From: an uncultured Clostridia bacterium
GTDB lineage: Bacteria; Bacillota; Clostridia; Christensenellales; UBA1242
DNA: 51,314 bases
Assembly: GCA_944383375.1 (NCBI GenBank)
Contig: CALWPG010000003.1
Coordinates: 64,339-115,652 of the forward strand
Direction: 5' to 3'
Every line of letters begins with the position of its first letter. The stretch's first letter is position 1. A program made the translations under genes and the position numbers. Below, one piece after another: positions 20,101 to 29,101 of this stretch. The notes beneath the pieces were generated by a model. It ran no database searches and was not told the DNA's origin. It worked only from the letters and a program-made list of their open reading frames with translations.

Positions 20101-23100
20101 AGTCCAAGTTGAAAGGCTTGAAAATGTTAGCCAAATCACCATTGATGAACAAGAAAACATATTGATAAACACAGATTATCAAGTGGGAACTGAGATTGAA
20201 AGTGTTCAAATTCAAGTTGATGGACAAGATGTCACAAATGTCAAGGGGCACGATGGCGAATTTACCGTTTACACAAAACTTATCGCTAACAAAAACACGC
20301 AAGATAATTATTTTTATTTAGATAGTGCCGTAAATTCATATATGTTTGAACGAGTACGTCCTCTTGCTGCTCCACTATTTAGCCAAGATGGCTTAATGTA
20401 CTGGGACAACATAAGCGGAATAAACACGTACATTTTAAAAATTTCAGCCGATACGGAACAGACATTGCAGTTACAACAATCCAGCATAGACATCAACGAC
20501 ACCACAATAAAAGACATTGTCAGCATTCTTGGTGGTTATGAATTTAATGTAAGCGTTATGGCATATGTAGGGCAGTTTAACATCTCAAATGGTGAAAAAC
20601 ACCTACTGTCATCTTCTTACAGTCAAAATTCGAAATTTTTCAAATTACAAGCACCAAATAGTGTCACAGTTTCACCTTATGATGAAGACTTTAGACAGCA
20701 AGTCATAAAGGCATCGTGGTCATATAATTCAACTGGTGTGAATTTAGGTGGTTTTGAAGTTGTAGTTCACTTGGAAGGTGTTCTTACTCCAAATACATTG
20801 ACAGTTGCAGCCGATTCAACCTCTGCTCAGATAAACTTTGCTCAAGGTTCTGGAAAATATACACTTTACGTCACAGCAAAAGGTACATCCAATTATATGG
20901 ATAGCGATGCGTCTGATGCAGTTTCTTTTACAAGATTGGATGCTCCAACCAACAAGAGCATTGATCAAAATGCAGTACTAAATTTCACCGGCACAAATTT
21001 GGCAGAGGGTTATGTTATTACATACACAAACAATGGTGCCGTTTCAGGAAGAGTTGATAGCGACAACACCACAGTTGACTTAAAAAGCTATCTATACAGC
21101 AGTGCATTTTCTGGTGAAATTTACATAAATGTTTATGCCACCGGAAATGGGGCAACCACATTTACCAGCGCTTTTGAGGAAACACTCATTGCCACCAAGG
21201 CGCCAGCAGGTGAAATACAATTGTTTGTGGACAAACTTGTTGCTGGTGGAAGCATACAAGATGCGCACTCATATGAATACAACATAACCATCACTCAAAA
21301 CAATAGAGTTGTAAAACAACTTGAATTAAATTATGCCGATGAATATGTGTTTGAAGATTTTGTTTACCAAGATAATGGACAAAGTGTTGACACAACGAAG
21401 GATACAGATTATGTCATCACGATCACAAGGTCTTTAAACGGAAATAACTATATTACTTCAGACCAAGTGACATACAATTTCACAAAACTAGCAAGTGTGC
21501 AAAATCTTGGTTTTGTCAGAGAAAACGAAAGTTTTGACTCCATAATCTCTTTCAGGGCAGATGCAGTTTCAAACGCATCTGGTTATGTTTTGGCAATTGC
21601 AGACCATGTCATAACAGACTTTATTTATGATAATGGATACATAAAAGTTGATCTAGACAATCAAGTATATCCATACATAGATTCAAACTTTACATTCCAG
21701 ATCTATGCTCAGGGCATTATAGACAAAACCGGCAGTGGAACAAATTACATCAACAGTTCAACCACACAAATAAGTGGTACAAAACTTTCTCCAGTTACCA
21801 ATTTCAAAACGGTAAATGGTGTACTTACTTGGGACAAAGTTGACCTCGCCTATGATTATGCCATAAAGGATGACACGTATCTTTATACAGGTTATGTCAC
21901 AAATGGGGTTCACACAACGCAAGAAAGTTTGACAGGAAGAAGTGGTGCACTTAGTTTAAATATCAAGGCAGTCGGAAATGTTGGCACAACACTTTTGACT
22001 TCAAATATCGTATTGGATTCAACATATATTTTGGATGAATACAATAATTTACTCAATTACGAATGCACGAAATTGGAAAAGGTCTCTTCACTTGCAGCGA
22101 CAAGTGGCTATATATCTTTCGCCAAACTTGCGGATGAAAATGTAATTTACCAAGCTGTGACAAACAGTGGTGGACCGTTTGAACTAAGTGAAGAAGTTAT
22201 TGATGACACACTTCAAGACATTTCAACATTCTATAGTGATGAAATGTATAACTCACTTGCGACAGACACAATATACACACTGAGAATTGTTGCCACTTCA
22301 AACCAAGAAGATATCATCTACAGTGATCCAAGTGATGCAATTGAAATACGCATACTAAACAGCAATATTTCCAACCTTAGAGTTGAACTAAAACAACTCA
22401 GGACAGACCCAGATGGAACAATAGTGTATGACTACACCCAAAGCAGTTTGAAATGGGATAATCCAAATAGTGGAAACTACAGTTATGCCATCGACATCAA
22501 CGGAAATGCAATAATAGAAACGAATACTGAATTTTTGCTTACAAACAATGAAAAATATCAGTTTGGAGTAGGATCGTATGTTGTGCGTGTGGCTGTGATA
22601 GGCATTTCTGATGATCAAAGCAATGTGTATTCTCTCATTTCAAAATTCTCTCCATCAATTATCTTCACAAAACTTGCCTCTCCAACACCATCAATCAGTG
22701 AGGGACTGTTGGCCTGGACAAGTGTGGCTGGTGCAGGAGGATATATAATTCGCTTGTATCAAAATGGAGATATTCAATTCCAAAGTGATGTGATAAATTC
22801 AGCAAGTTATTTCCTAGATATGAGTGGCTCAAGCAATATCACTTATGACAGATATGATGTGATTGCAGTTCCGTATGCAAACACAAACTTTATTGCAAGT
22901 GATGCTGCCACGTATGTTGATGATGAAGCAAACGCAAAGCCTGTTGTAAAACTCAGCCCAACTGACATGCTCACGGTCCAAAATGGTGCACTAACTTGGA
23001 ATGTTGATTGGGGATGGGAGGACATAGGCATATACCTTGACTTACTTGCAGAAGAAGATGTCGAAGAGCCATTTACACTAAGCATGGCTAGTTTACAAAA

Positions 23101-26100
23101 CCTTAGTGACAGAATTACACTTAGGTTTGAAGGAGTAGGCGGGAGCTATACATTCGTCGACACAGCAGCAGCATATTGCCTGCTTTCTGATGACATGAAA
23201 AATCTGGTTGGATCGGTGGCCCCTGGTTTAGAACCACTTTTAACTAGCCTTGAATTTTATGGCTGGCCATCGCTCAATAACAATTCTACAGACTTTGGTT
23301 CAGCAATGAATGCCGGATACTATAGCCTATATGTAAATCAGGTAGGTGACAGCAATAAATACCTTACATCAAATTACGGATCTGGGATGCAAGTTTACAT
23401 TCCATACGCACCAGTTGTCAAACTGGTATACACTAACAGCAGTTATGAACTTCAATGGGATAGAATAACCATTCCAAGTCAGTATTATGATCAAGCTGTC
23501 AGATACATCGTCTATGGCCTACAACAAGTAACTAACGAAGATGGCGAAACTATTACAAAAAGAGTTATGCTTACAAGCGAAGACGGAATAACAGACACAT
23601 ATTTCAATTTGTCAAATCTTATTGAAAATGATACATTAGATAGCAGTTTCACCGGTTTTGCCGTCTATGTAAGGGGAGATAACTCTGTTGTTTTAAACGG
23701 AAAGGTCTCAAACATAATCAATGTTGAAATCTTAGATGACACCAAGGCATACGTAAGAAATGGTGAACTGTATTGGAATTCTCAACAAAGTGCGACATCT
23801 TATATTGTATATTACACCGAAAGCACAAATCCAGATAATCCACCAAAATCCGTTGTACTAACACAAGCACATTGGGATGCGCAAGAACTAGATAGCAATA
23901 TTCCATATTACAATATTTCCATCCAAGCGATAGGAGATGGTGCATCTTCAACAATAGCAGTGCTCACCGGCAAAAATACCCCTGTTGGAAAACTATCCAA
24001 ACTTCCATCTCCAAATCCTGAGGTGACAAATGGCGTGTTTAGATGGCAGCAGGTGGACAACAGCACTTCCTATAATGTCAACGTGACTGGTGAGATCAAT
24101 GAAGTAGTGGCTATTGCAAATTCAACTGATAGCGAAAATTATATCTACTATCAAAGCAACTTCCCACAACAAAATCTTGGCTATGGAATGGTTGCAGTAG
24201 GTGACTTAAACGTTGACCTAAGCATTGACGGCGACATAGCATATGTCAATTCAGCTCCAAGTCAAACCATATATGCAACGCTTATTCCAACAGTTCAAAA
24301 TGTAAGCGCGATAAATGGACAGCTTAGTTGGGATAAGGTTATAAACAGTAATGTGGTTGTGTCAAATTACAAATTGACATTGCAAAAAGTAAATGATGAG
24401 GGTACACCACTTGATAGTGAAATCATAGTAGAGAGCAACTATTCGGGACCAAACAACACTGGAGTGTTCGATTGTGCGATACTTGAAGCGGGCAGGTATA
24501 CTGTTGTGGTTCAAGGCTATTTCGAAACTACTTCAAGTGCCGGTGATGATTCTGGAAGATATATCTACAATGGACAAACTGCATACTATTTAATGGGACT
24601 TATGAGTCAACAATATACCTTTGAAAAATTTGATACCGTGATAGGCTATGACGAAACAGGCCTTGTTGATAACATAGTCATCCATGATGGGGTGCTATCA
24701 TGGCAGTACGCAGGAGATAACGACGAGAGCATCTATGAATATGAATTGAGGTTTACAACTCCAAATGAGACATTTAGTGTAAGAATTGAAGATGAAAGTT
24801 ACTCTGGACACATTGTTGACCAGCTCATCGTTCCTGGCTCAATTGAGTTAGAGATCAGAGTGGTTGCAAAACAAGGCGTAGCTGGTCAAGGCTATGTCAA
24901 CTCTGACTACAAAAAGTTCATTAATATCCATCACGATAGTTCTCCATATATCTATCAATTGGACGGACTTTCAGAACATGACATCATTCTTGGCAGAGTT
25001 GGAGATAGTGAGGACTTGCACATTTTGTGGCAAGACTACATTCCATCTGTAAATGGGCTTGCGGCAGACATAAATGTCCAATATTTGGTAACCTATTACA
25101 CAAGTTTGGATCCAACAGAGCATTCAATAGTTGTGGATACACAGTACATAAGCACAGCAGAGTTTAATTTCTCAATAGGTGATGAATATACATTATATTA
25201 CTACATTACTGTGCTTCCAATTGGCAACCAAAGTTATGTTGCTTCCTATCCATCCGAGGTAAGAGCAATTCAAAAACCTGAGTCGGTCAGTGAGGTCACA
25301 TACAACTCCACAGAAAAATACTTTACATGGGCTACCGATGGCACATCACAAGACCATGTATTCAAAATCAAGGACGAAGTACTTGCTGTCAATGAAAACG
25401 GCGAGATAATATATGAAAACGGGCAACCTGTTGTGGTTAGAACATACATCTTCACAACCGATAGTAACACCACAAACATATACTATCCTGTTGAAATGGG
25501 TGCACACAAGGTATCTGTGGCCGTGGTGGTAAGAAACAGTGGCATGGATGGCAGTTTGACCTCAGACTACACCTATTATTACGATAGGATAAATGAGCCT
25601 GAAAACCAAAATGTGGGTACAATTGTACTTGTGGATTTGTTCAAAGTGACTTCAGTGTCACAAGATGTTTATGGTGGCATGGGCACTTCGGAAAATCCAT
25701 ACTTAATTGAAACCACTCAACATTTTGCAAATATTTCCTACAGACTAAGCAAACCTGATTATCAAAATAGTTATACTCTTACCATAGGGGATGTGGATAC
25801 CGCGGTTACACTAAGCGGAGAAGATTTGTATTTACACTTTAAACAAGTGGCAGATCTAAACGATGTGGCTCCTCTTGGAAATGGAGTGGTCACAGAATTT
25901 TCTGGCATATATGATGGTGATATGCATTCCATCTCGTGGAATTTTGACCTTGGAAACATCTCAACTGCACAAAATACAAGGCAATACGTTGCATTGTTCG
26001 GAAGAGTTGGTGAAAACGCAGCCATAAGCAATTTAAGGGTCTATGTGACATTGCAAGGGCAGACGATAACAGGATCCACAGTTTCACTTCTTTGTTATGA

Positions 26101-26935
26101 AAACTATGGAACAATAAATAACATTGTCCTTGGCGCTGTCAATAGTACAATCCAAATAGAGACTTTGCACAACATCAGTGTGTATGGTATTGCGTATACC
26201 AACGATGGAGATATATCCTCTGTGGCAAATTATTACAATGTTGATCTAAGAAATACCACAAGTTCCGTAGGAACATTTGCTAACTTCGCACTTGTTGGTA
26301 CAAATAGAGGCAGTGTGGTATGTGCTGCAAACTATGGCGATGTGTCTTTGGTTACAACTCGTACCAATAGTGCGGGAATTGTTGCAACAAATAATGGTAC
26401 TGTGCAAAGGTCGGTGTTCAGTGGAGACGCAACACTTAGTATGGCGAAAGATAGTAGATCTGATATAAACTTTATGTTTGGTGGAATTGTGGCAGCCAAC
26501 ACTTCTGGTACCATATCCTATACGTATACTCAATCCAACTTCAACATTTCACGAAGTGCTCAAAGTTTAAATACATACATATATATTGCTGGGCTTGTAG
26601 CTTCTTCCAACAACGGAAACATCTCTTCGTCATATGTCAATGTCAATATCTCAGCGACCTCAACTATAGGACAAATTGACTATATTGCAACATTCGTTGC
26701 AAACATAAGTTCTGTATCAAATCCTACCACCACAGAGACAACAACTAACTTCTCTAATCAGTCCACGTACTCTAGTGTGCTTGGATTGGGTGCTTCCAAC
26801 TTTGCAGTTGCTCAGTACACAACTGTTCCATCAGGACTTAGATTAAACGCAGATCAAGCTTACTTTACCAACAACGAAAATGACTTCCCAGTTCTAAGAT
26901 GGGAGTCTGAGTTTAACAGTCTATGGCAATTGTGA
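17183..26935 (+). CDS. Giant surface lipoprotein with ~28 Fn3-like repeats and GLUG-like C-terminus
   Basis: About 3,250 residues (around 355 kDa). A signal peptide with a lipobox (TFFAC, Cys at about 23) predicts a lipid-anchored surface protein. Residues ~30-105 are a Big2-like Ig domain (SLEGTTITALSAGKTFVEAS). Then, to about residue 2,825, roughly 28 units of 80-100 residues repeat the pattern (T/E)KL..P....NG.L.W....... Y.......G, ending in SS or DS turns before the next KL..P; this is Fn3-like. The C-terminal ~420 residues start GMGTSENPYLIETTQHFANI and continue as GLUG-like repeats (GIVATNNGT, GGIVAANTSGT, AGLVASSNNGN), a fold linked to adhesion and beta-helices. I chose the ATG at 17183 because AGGAG abuts the ATG at 17177. 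Likely an adhesin or surface-binding protein; the ligand is unknown. Monocistronic. Confidence 0.92.
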   Translation: MKKFTHYILSIFCILTAVTFFACNEPKSLKFENNYIEMSIGDDFDISSILQVENIDRQDVSYTVYDSSIISLEGTTITALSAGKTFVEASFENNVANLEVNVIGESIQAPTVNGLTYNTNSKTVVWDNALIKTQNSLLIANSYTVKIDDGESSEEFVTYTNSYAFNTNGEYSISVKVNDFISNGHIVYKGSAYCSPIEVEILPSPTSVVFDDLTSTLSWSYDNTDAQFKVIVNGLESEIISQTSYKLDLTGQNINSQTIYDVSVVSTKQNSDDKILVEGSSGVKTYTRLYAPTLEIQNGIVVWDNSQTGNFHYELTWTDTTGNKNSQTVSGGSFALDNIPAGVYSISISAISDDEAFLSSKNTSEITQVEKLSIPVINFDPVTRQISVVDHEDRNIKLAITFAGQTENVTLVDGVYTFDKTQAGQYQIVAYQEARENENKLNSDASTPLNIIQLAGVDLASVIQKVENGKYYIDFDRDDENTYALSYIDGDQEFALNQSQDKSYAVVDEVFDEVKEYPIVITESRDNSTGNTYYLPSKTTVYVERQANLTLSGNPQTQPTVISWQVLGYASEYEYYITKNGENFASGTTKLTNLELPTLEYGNYIVYVKAKGANVAGKLYLDSLSYAELAFDVVMTLDAPVVEFDRETHIVTIHKVANATSYYISLNETQKQAQDNGETLTLNLTNELSNAGSYILKVLAQNENALILDSSESTLNIVKLQAPQTYTISPNGTISVEINGNEQYLSPSRYEIWVGEQMTNLIGQENEYVVKGKFVSTDQQVENTYYLDSDFTEFTVKRLSSPSNLVLKNVNLSWDTCDNENFEYLITFTQDELTQLYTTSSSDVNVMQALIGSHINTHEDFYANVTYSFKGQSFDVEENLVVDYTSQPSEDVLIHRLSSDINVSVTEDQGQVTMSWDQSEIDGTIYEIMFDSDTISRQTQNSIDITQYVSTPGVHSFILQASCDGYVTSDYITVQVERLENVSQITIDEQENILINTDYQVGTEIESVQIQVDGQDVTNVKGHDGEFTVYTKLIANKNTQDNYFYLDSAVNSYMFERVRPLAAPLFSQDGLMYWDNISGINTYILKISADTEQTLQLQQSSIDINDTTIKDIVSILGGYEFNVSVMAYVGQFNISNGEKHLLSSSYSQNSKFFKLQAPNSVTVSPYDEDFRQQVIKASWSYNSTGVNLGGFEVVVHLEGVLTPNTLTVAADSTSAQINFAQGSGKYTLYVTAKGTSNYMDSDASDAVSFTRLDAPTNKSIDQNAVLNFTGTNLAEGYVITYTNNGAVSGRVDSDNTTVDLKSYLYSSAFSGEIYINVYATGNGATTFTSAFEETLIATKAPAGEIQLFVDKLVAGGSIQDAHSYEYNITITQNNRVVKQLELNYADEYVFEDFVYQDNGQSVDTTKDTDYVITITRSLNGNNYITSDQVTYNFTKLASVQNLGFVRENESFDSIISFRADAVSNASGYVLAIADHVITDFIYDNGYIKVDLDNQVYPYIDSNFTFQIYAQGIIDKTGSGTNYINSSTTQISGTKLSPVTNFKTVNGVLTWDKVDLAYDYAIKDDTYLYTGYVTNGVHTTQESLTGRSGALSLNIKAVGNVGTTLLTSNIVLDSTYILDEYNNLLNYECTKLEKVSSLAATSGYISFAKLADENVIYQAVTNSGGPFELSEEVIDDTLQDISTFYSDEMYNSLATDTIYTLRIVATSNQEDIIYSDPSDAIEIRILNSNISNLRVELKQLRTDPDGTIVYDYTQSSLKWDNPNSGNYSYAIDINGNAIIETNTEFLLTNNEKYQFGVGSYVVRVAVIGISDDQSNVYSLISKFSPSIIFTKLASPTPSISEGLLAWTSVAGAGGYIIRLYQNGDIQFQSDVINSASYFLDMSGSSNITYDRYDVIAVPYANTNFIASDAATYVDDEANAKPVVKLSPTDMLTVQNGALTWNVDWGWEDIGIYLDLLAEEDVEEPFTLSMASLQNLSDRITLRFEGVGGSYTFVDTAAAYCLLSDDMKNLVGSVAPGLEPLLTSLEFYGWPSLNNNSTDFGSAMNAGYYSLYVNQVGDSNKYLTSNYGSGMQVYIPYAPVVKLVYTNSSYELQWDRITIPSQYYDQAVRYIVYGLQQVTNEDGETITKRVMLTSEDGITDTYFNLSNLIENDTLDSSFTGFAVYVRGDNSVVLNGKVSNIINVEILDDTKAYVRNGELYWNSQQSATSYIVYYTESTNPDNPPKSVVLTQAHWDAQELDSNIPYYNISIQAIGDGASSTIAVLTGKNTPVGKLSKLPSPNPEVTNGVFRWQQVDNSTSYNVNVTGEINEVVAIANSTDSENYIYYQSNFPQQNLGYGMVAVGDLNVDLSIDGDIAYVNSAPSQTIYATLIPTVQNVSAINGQLSWDKVINSNVVVSNYKLTLQKVNDEGTPLDSEIIVESNYSGPNNTGVFDCAILEAGRYTVVVQGYFETTSSAGDDSGRYIYNGQTAYYLMGLMSQQYTFEKFDTVIGYDETGLVDNIVIHDGVLSWQYAGDNDESIYEYELRFTTPNETFSVRIEDESYSGHIVDQLIVPGSIELEIRVVAKQGVAGQGYVNSDYKKFINIHHDSSPYIYQLDGLSEHDIILGRVGDSEDLHILWQDYIPSVNGLAADINVQYLVTYYTSLDPTEHSIVVDTQYISTAEFNFSIGDEYTLYYYITVLPIGNQSYVASYPSEVRAIQKPESVSEVTYNSTEKYFTWATDGTSQDHVFKIKDEVLAVNENGEIIYENGQPVVVRTYIFTTDSNTTNIYYPVEMGAHKVSVAVVVRNSGMDGSLTSDYTYYYDRINEPENQNVGTIVLVDLFKVTSVSQDVYGGMGTSENPYLIETTQHFANISYRLSKPDYQNSYTLTIGDVDTAVTLSGEDLYLHFKQVADLNDVAPLGNGVVTEFSGIYDGDMHSISWNFDLGNISTAQNTRQYVALFGRVGENAAISNLRVYVTLQGQTITGSTVSLLCYENYGTINNIVLGAVNSTIQIETLHNISVYGIAYTNDGDISSVANYYNVDLRNTTSSVGTFANFALVGTNRGSVVCAANYGDVSLVTTRTNSAGIVATNNGTVQRSVFSGDATLSMAKDSRSDINFMFGGIVAANTSGTISYTYTQSNFNISRSAQSLNTYIYIAGLVASSNNGNISSSYVNVNISATSTIGQIDYIATFVANISSVSNPTTTETTTNFSNQSTYSSVLGLGASNFAVAQYTTVPSGLRLNADQAYFTNNENDFPVLRWESEFNSLWQL

Positions 26936-26942
26936 TGCAAAG

Positions 26943-26976
26943 CTCGCACTGTAATTTAGAGCGAAGTGGGAAATCT
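26943..26976. repeat. Degenerate interspersed repeat
   Basis: TAGAGCGAAGTGGGAAATCTC keeps the central part of the family; the GTCATTTCG arm is degraded. Confidence 0.5.
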
Positions 26977-26992
26977 CAGAAAGCTCAATAAT

Positions 26993-27026
26993 AAGATAAT
27001 GCCAAAATTAGGCATTATCTTTTTAT
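26993..27026 (+). terminator. Terminator of the giant lipoprotein gene
   Basis: AAGATAATGCC / GGCATTATCTT stem (11 bp) with a 7-nt loop followed by Ts. Confidence 0.85.
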
Positions 27027-27095
27027 TTTGTTAGTTTAAAAAAATCAAGGAAGTGTGAGATAAAAAAAGTTGTTATATCAGATGCTTTTGTTTAA

Positions 27096-27101
27096 TAAAA
27101 T
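27096..27101 (+). promoter_or_regulatory. -10 element, near-leaderless
   Basis: TAAAAT 5 nt before the ATG at 27107, with no Shine-Dalgarno. A weak TTATAT lies 17 nt further upstream. Confidence 0.4.
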
Positions 27102-27106
27102 ACAGT

Positions 27107-27808
27107 ATGAAATTTATAACAATAAAAAAACGAACTATTTGTATTGTTTTGGCATGTATTGTTTTGATTTGCTCTCTTGTTGGCATATTTTATGCTGTAA
27201 GTACAGCATCTTCACCACAACCTTATTACACCGTAGTTATTGATGCTGGGCACGGTGGTATTGACAATGGTTCAATAGGTTATAGCGGAACGCTAGAAAG
27301 CGAGATTAATCTTTGGTATGCAAAAACCCTTAATGAATATTTTTCGCAATTTGGGTTTAAGGTTATAATGACCAGGGAGAATGAAAATGGACTATATGGA
27401 CCATTTGCCTCAAACAAGAAAAAAGATGACATGAAAGTCCGTCAAAGCATAATTGAAAACGCAAAACCTGACATGGTCATAAGCATTCATATGAATAGCT
27501 TTAAGGAAACATCTTCTCGCGGTGCACAAGTTTTCTATGCTAAAGACAGCACGACAGGTCATCTTTTGGCGCAAAATATACAAAACCAGTTTAAAAAGCT
27601 TTTGATAAAACCAAGAAACGAGTGCCAAGTCGGCGATTATTTCATCGTCAATTGCACAAAGTATCCAAGTGTTATTGTGGAATGTGGATTTATTTCAAAT
27701 CCCGAAGAGGAACAATTGCTTTTAACCGAAGATTACAAAAACCAAGTGTGCTATGCCGTAGTGTGTGGAACACTATCATATCTTATGTCTAATGATGCAC
27801 TATCATAA
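27107..27808 (+). CDS. cwlD: N-acetylmuramoyl-L-alanine amidase, CwlD-like
   Basis: 233 residues. An N-terminal membrane segment or signal (about 10-32) is followed by an Amidase_3 domain. The zinc ligands are visible: DAGHGGIDNG (His), ESEINL (Glu) and ISIHMNSF (His); the catalytic Glu is in VIVECGFISNPEE. Size and single-domain layout match CwlD, which with PdaA makes muramic delta-lactam in the spore cortex; a general cell-wall amidase is the alternative, since nothing else of sporulation is nearby. The length of the loop before MKVRQSIIENAKPDMVI also fits CwlD. Start without Shine-Dalgarno (see the -10 element). Confidence 0.82.
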   Translation: MKFITIKKRTICIVLACIVLICSLVGIFYAVSTASSPQPYYTVVIDAGHGGIDNGSIGYSGTLESEINLWYAKTLNEYFSQFGFKVIMTRENENGLYGPFASNKKKDDMKVRQSIIENAKPDMVISIHMNSFKETSSRGAQVFYAKDSTTGHLLAQNIQNQFKKLLIKPRNECQVGDYFIVNCTKYPSVIVECGFISNPEEEQLLLTEDYKNQVCYAVVCGTLSYLMSNDALS

Positions 27809-27825
27809 ATTTTTTTGTACTTTTA

Positions 27826-27854
27826 TTACCATTATTTTTTGTTTGTGATATAAT
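27826..27854 (+). promoter_or_regulatory. Promoter giving a leaderless mRNA
   Basis: TTACCA (27826-27831), a 17-nt spacer and an extended -10 TGATATAAT whose hexamer (27849-27854) ends 6 nt before the ATG at 27861. Confidence 0.65.
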
Positions 27855-27860
27855 ACACAC

Positions 27861-28796
27861 ATGACGACACTTGAAATTGTATTTTTATCTGTCTTTTTGA
27901 TTGTGGCTGTGACAGGCATATATCTTATTTTATCCAGCGAAATCAAGTATCTGTTGACTATTAAACGTAATTGTGTATTTGCAAAATTTATTTCGCGCTA
28001 CACAGTGCAAAACACAAAAAAATATAAGATAGATATGTCATGGTGGGAAAAAGTTAAAATTGAGGATATAAATATATCATCCAATGATGGCTTAAAACTC
28101 TGTGGATATTTCTTACACAAAAATGACAAAAAAATTGCACTTGTGATTCATGGTTATGGAGCCAGCGCCAAGGAGATGCAACAGTATGCAAAAATGTTCT
28201 ATGATATGGACTATTCAGTCCTTTTGGTGGACAACAGAGGTCATGGACAAAGCCAAGGTAAGTGCATAACAATGGGGTATTACGACCACATGGATGTTTC
28301 GCTTTGGGTAGAATATGTTGTAAAACTTTACCCAGATTGTCAAATGGTGGTGTTTGGGCTGAGCATGGGAGCCGCCACAGCGTGTCTATATAGTGGTGAC
28401 AAAAAGCCAAAAAATGTCAAAGCCATCATAAGCGACTGTGCATATTCAAGCGCATATAATGTGGTTCAAAATCTTTGTGAACAAAGCATAATTCTCAACT
28501 TTTTTCCATCGTTATTTGTGTACAATTTGTATTTAAAGTACAGAGCAAAATTCAAGCTTTCAGATATTGATGTCAAAGGTGCAGTGAGTAAATGTGATAT
28601 TCCCATACTTTTTATCCATGGTAGCAGGGATAAATTTGTACCTTTTTACATGCAAGAGATTTTATATAAAAATGCACCACAAAATTTAAGACAAAAATAT
28701 GTCGCTGAAGGTGCAAGTCATGCCGAAAGTTTACCACTAAAAGGCGAGGAGTATATTAACCAAGTTCGCCAATTTTTGACAAAATATATTAAATAA
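27861..28796 (+). CDS. Alpha/beta hydrolase, membrane-anchored
   Basis: 311 residues. One N-terminal transmembrane segment (about 4-27) precedes an alpha/beta-hydrolase domain. Visible are the oxyanion region VIHGYGASAKEM (about 95), DNRGHGQSQGK, the nucleophile elbow FGLSMGAAT (Ser about 171), the acid in IHGSRDKFVPFY (about 254) and the base in EGASHAES (about 288). This layout is common in Firmicutes (YqkD/BAAT-like hydrolases annotated as peptidases or lysophospholipases); the substrate is unknown. The next small gene follows after 24 nt but seems to have its own -10 element. Confidence 0.85.
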   Translation: MTTLEIVFLSVFLIVAVTGIYLILSSEIKYLLTIKRNCVFAKFISRYTVQNTKKYKIDMSWWEKVKIEDINISSNDGLKLCGYFLHKNDKKIALVIHGYGASAKEMQQYAKMFYDMDYSVLLVDNRGHGQSQGKCITMGYYDHMDVSLWVEYVVKLYPDCQMVVFGLSMGAATACLYSGDKKPKNVKAIISDCAYSSAYNVVQNLCEQSIILNFFPSLFVYNLYLKYRAKFKLSDIDVKGAVSKCDIPILFIHGSRDKFVPFYMQEILYKNAPQNLRQKYVAEGASHAESLPLKGEEYINQVRQFLTKYIK

Positions 28797-28808
28797 AAAT
28801 TTTTTGCA

Positions 28809-28814
28809 CATAAC
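28809..28814 (+). promoter_or_regulatory. Candidate -10 element at leaderless spacing
   Basis: CATAAC exactly 6 nt before the ATG at 28821. It is a weaker hexamer than the others and no convincing -35 is present; read-through from the hydrolase gene is possible. Confidence 0.35.
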
Positions 28815-28820
28815 AACTGC

Positions 28821-29018
28821 ATGGGATATTATAATTATCATGCCATGATCAAACAAAAGATAAAACAAGGCGAACTTGAAAGATTTGAGTTTGTGGATAG
28901 TTACAAAAAATATAGTCCTTGCCTTCTTCTTTATTTCAAGGACGGAAAAGTTTTTCCTATCAAAGAGCATAGGTTTGATGAATATATAAAGATATTAAAT
29001 TCACAAAATAACGCATAA
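28821..29018 (+). CDS. Small conserved-type protein of unknown function
   Basis: 65 residues, soluble, with alternating helix and strand character: YYNYHAMIKQKIKQGEL, a strand pair around KYSPCLLLYFKDGKVFPIKE, then HRFDEYIKIL. From memory the YNYHA...LLLYF....PI..HR..EY layout occurs in small uncharacterised proteins of Clostridia, but I cannot confirm the family. No Shine-Dalgarno is present. It sits between the hydrolase gene and typA, and typA has its own promoter. Confidence 0.6.
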   Translation: MGYYNYHAMIKQKIKQGELERFEFVDSYKKYSPCLLLYFKDGKVFPIKEHRFDEYIKILNSQNNA

Positions 29019-29044
29019 ACACATTTTTTAATAGACAATAGTAT

Positions 29045-29073
29045 TGTATTTTTTTTGCAATGTGTGATATAAT
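29045..29073 (+). promoter_or_regulatory. Promoter of the typA operon
   Basis: TTGTAT (29045-29050), a 17-nt spacer and an extended -10 TGATATAAT (hexamer 29068-29073). The ~21-nt leader contains GAGGT before the ATG at 29102, so this gene is not leaderless although its promoter resembles the leaderless ones. Confidence 0.7.
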
Positions 29074-29101
29074 CTTTTGATTTTAACTTACGAGGTAATT
29101 T

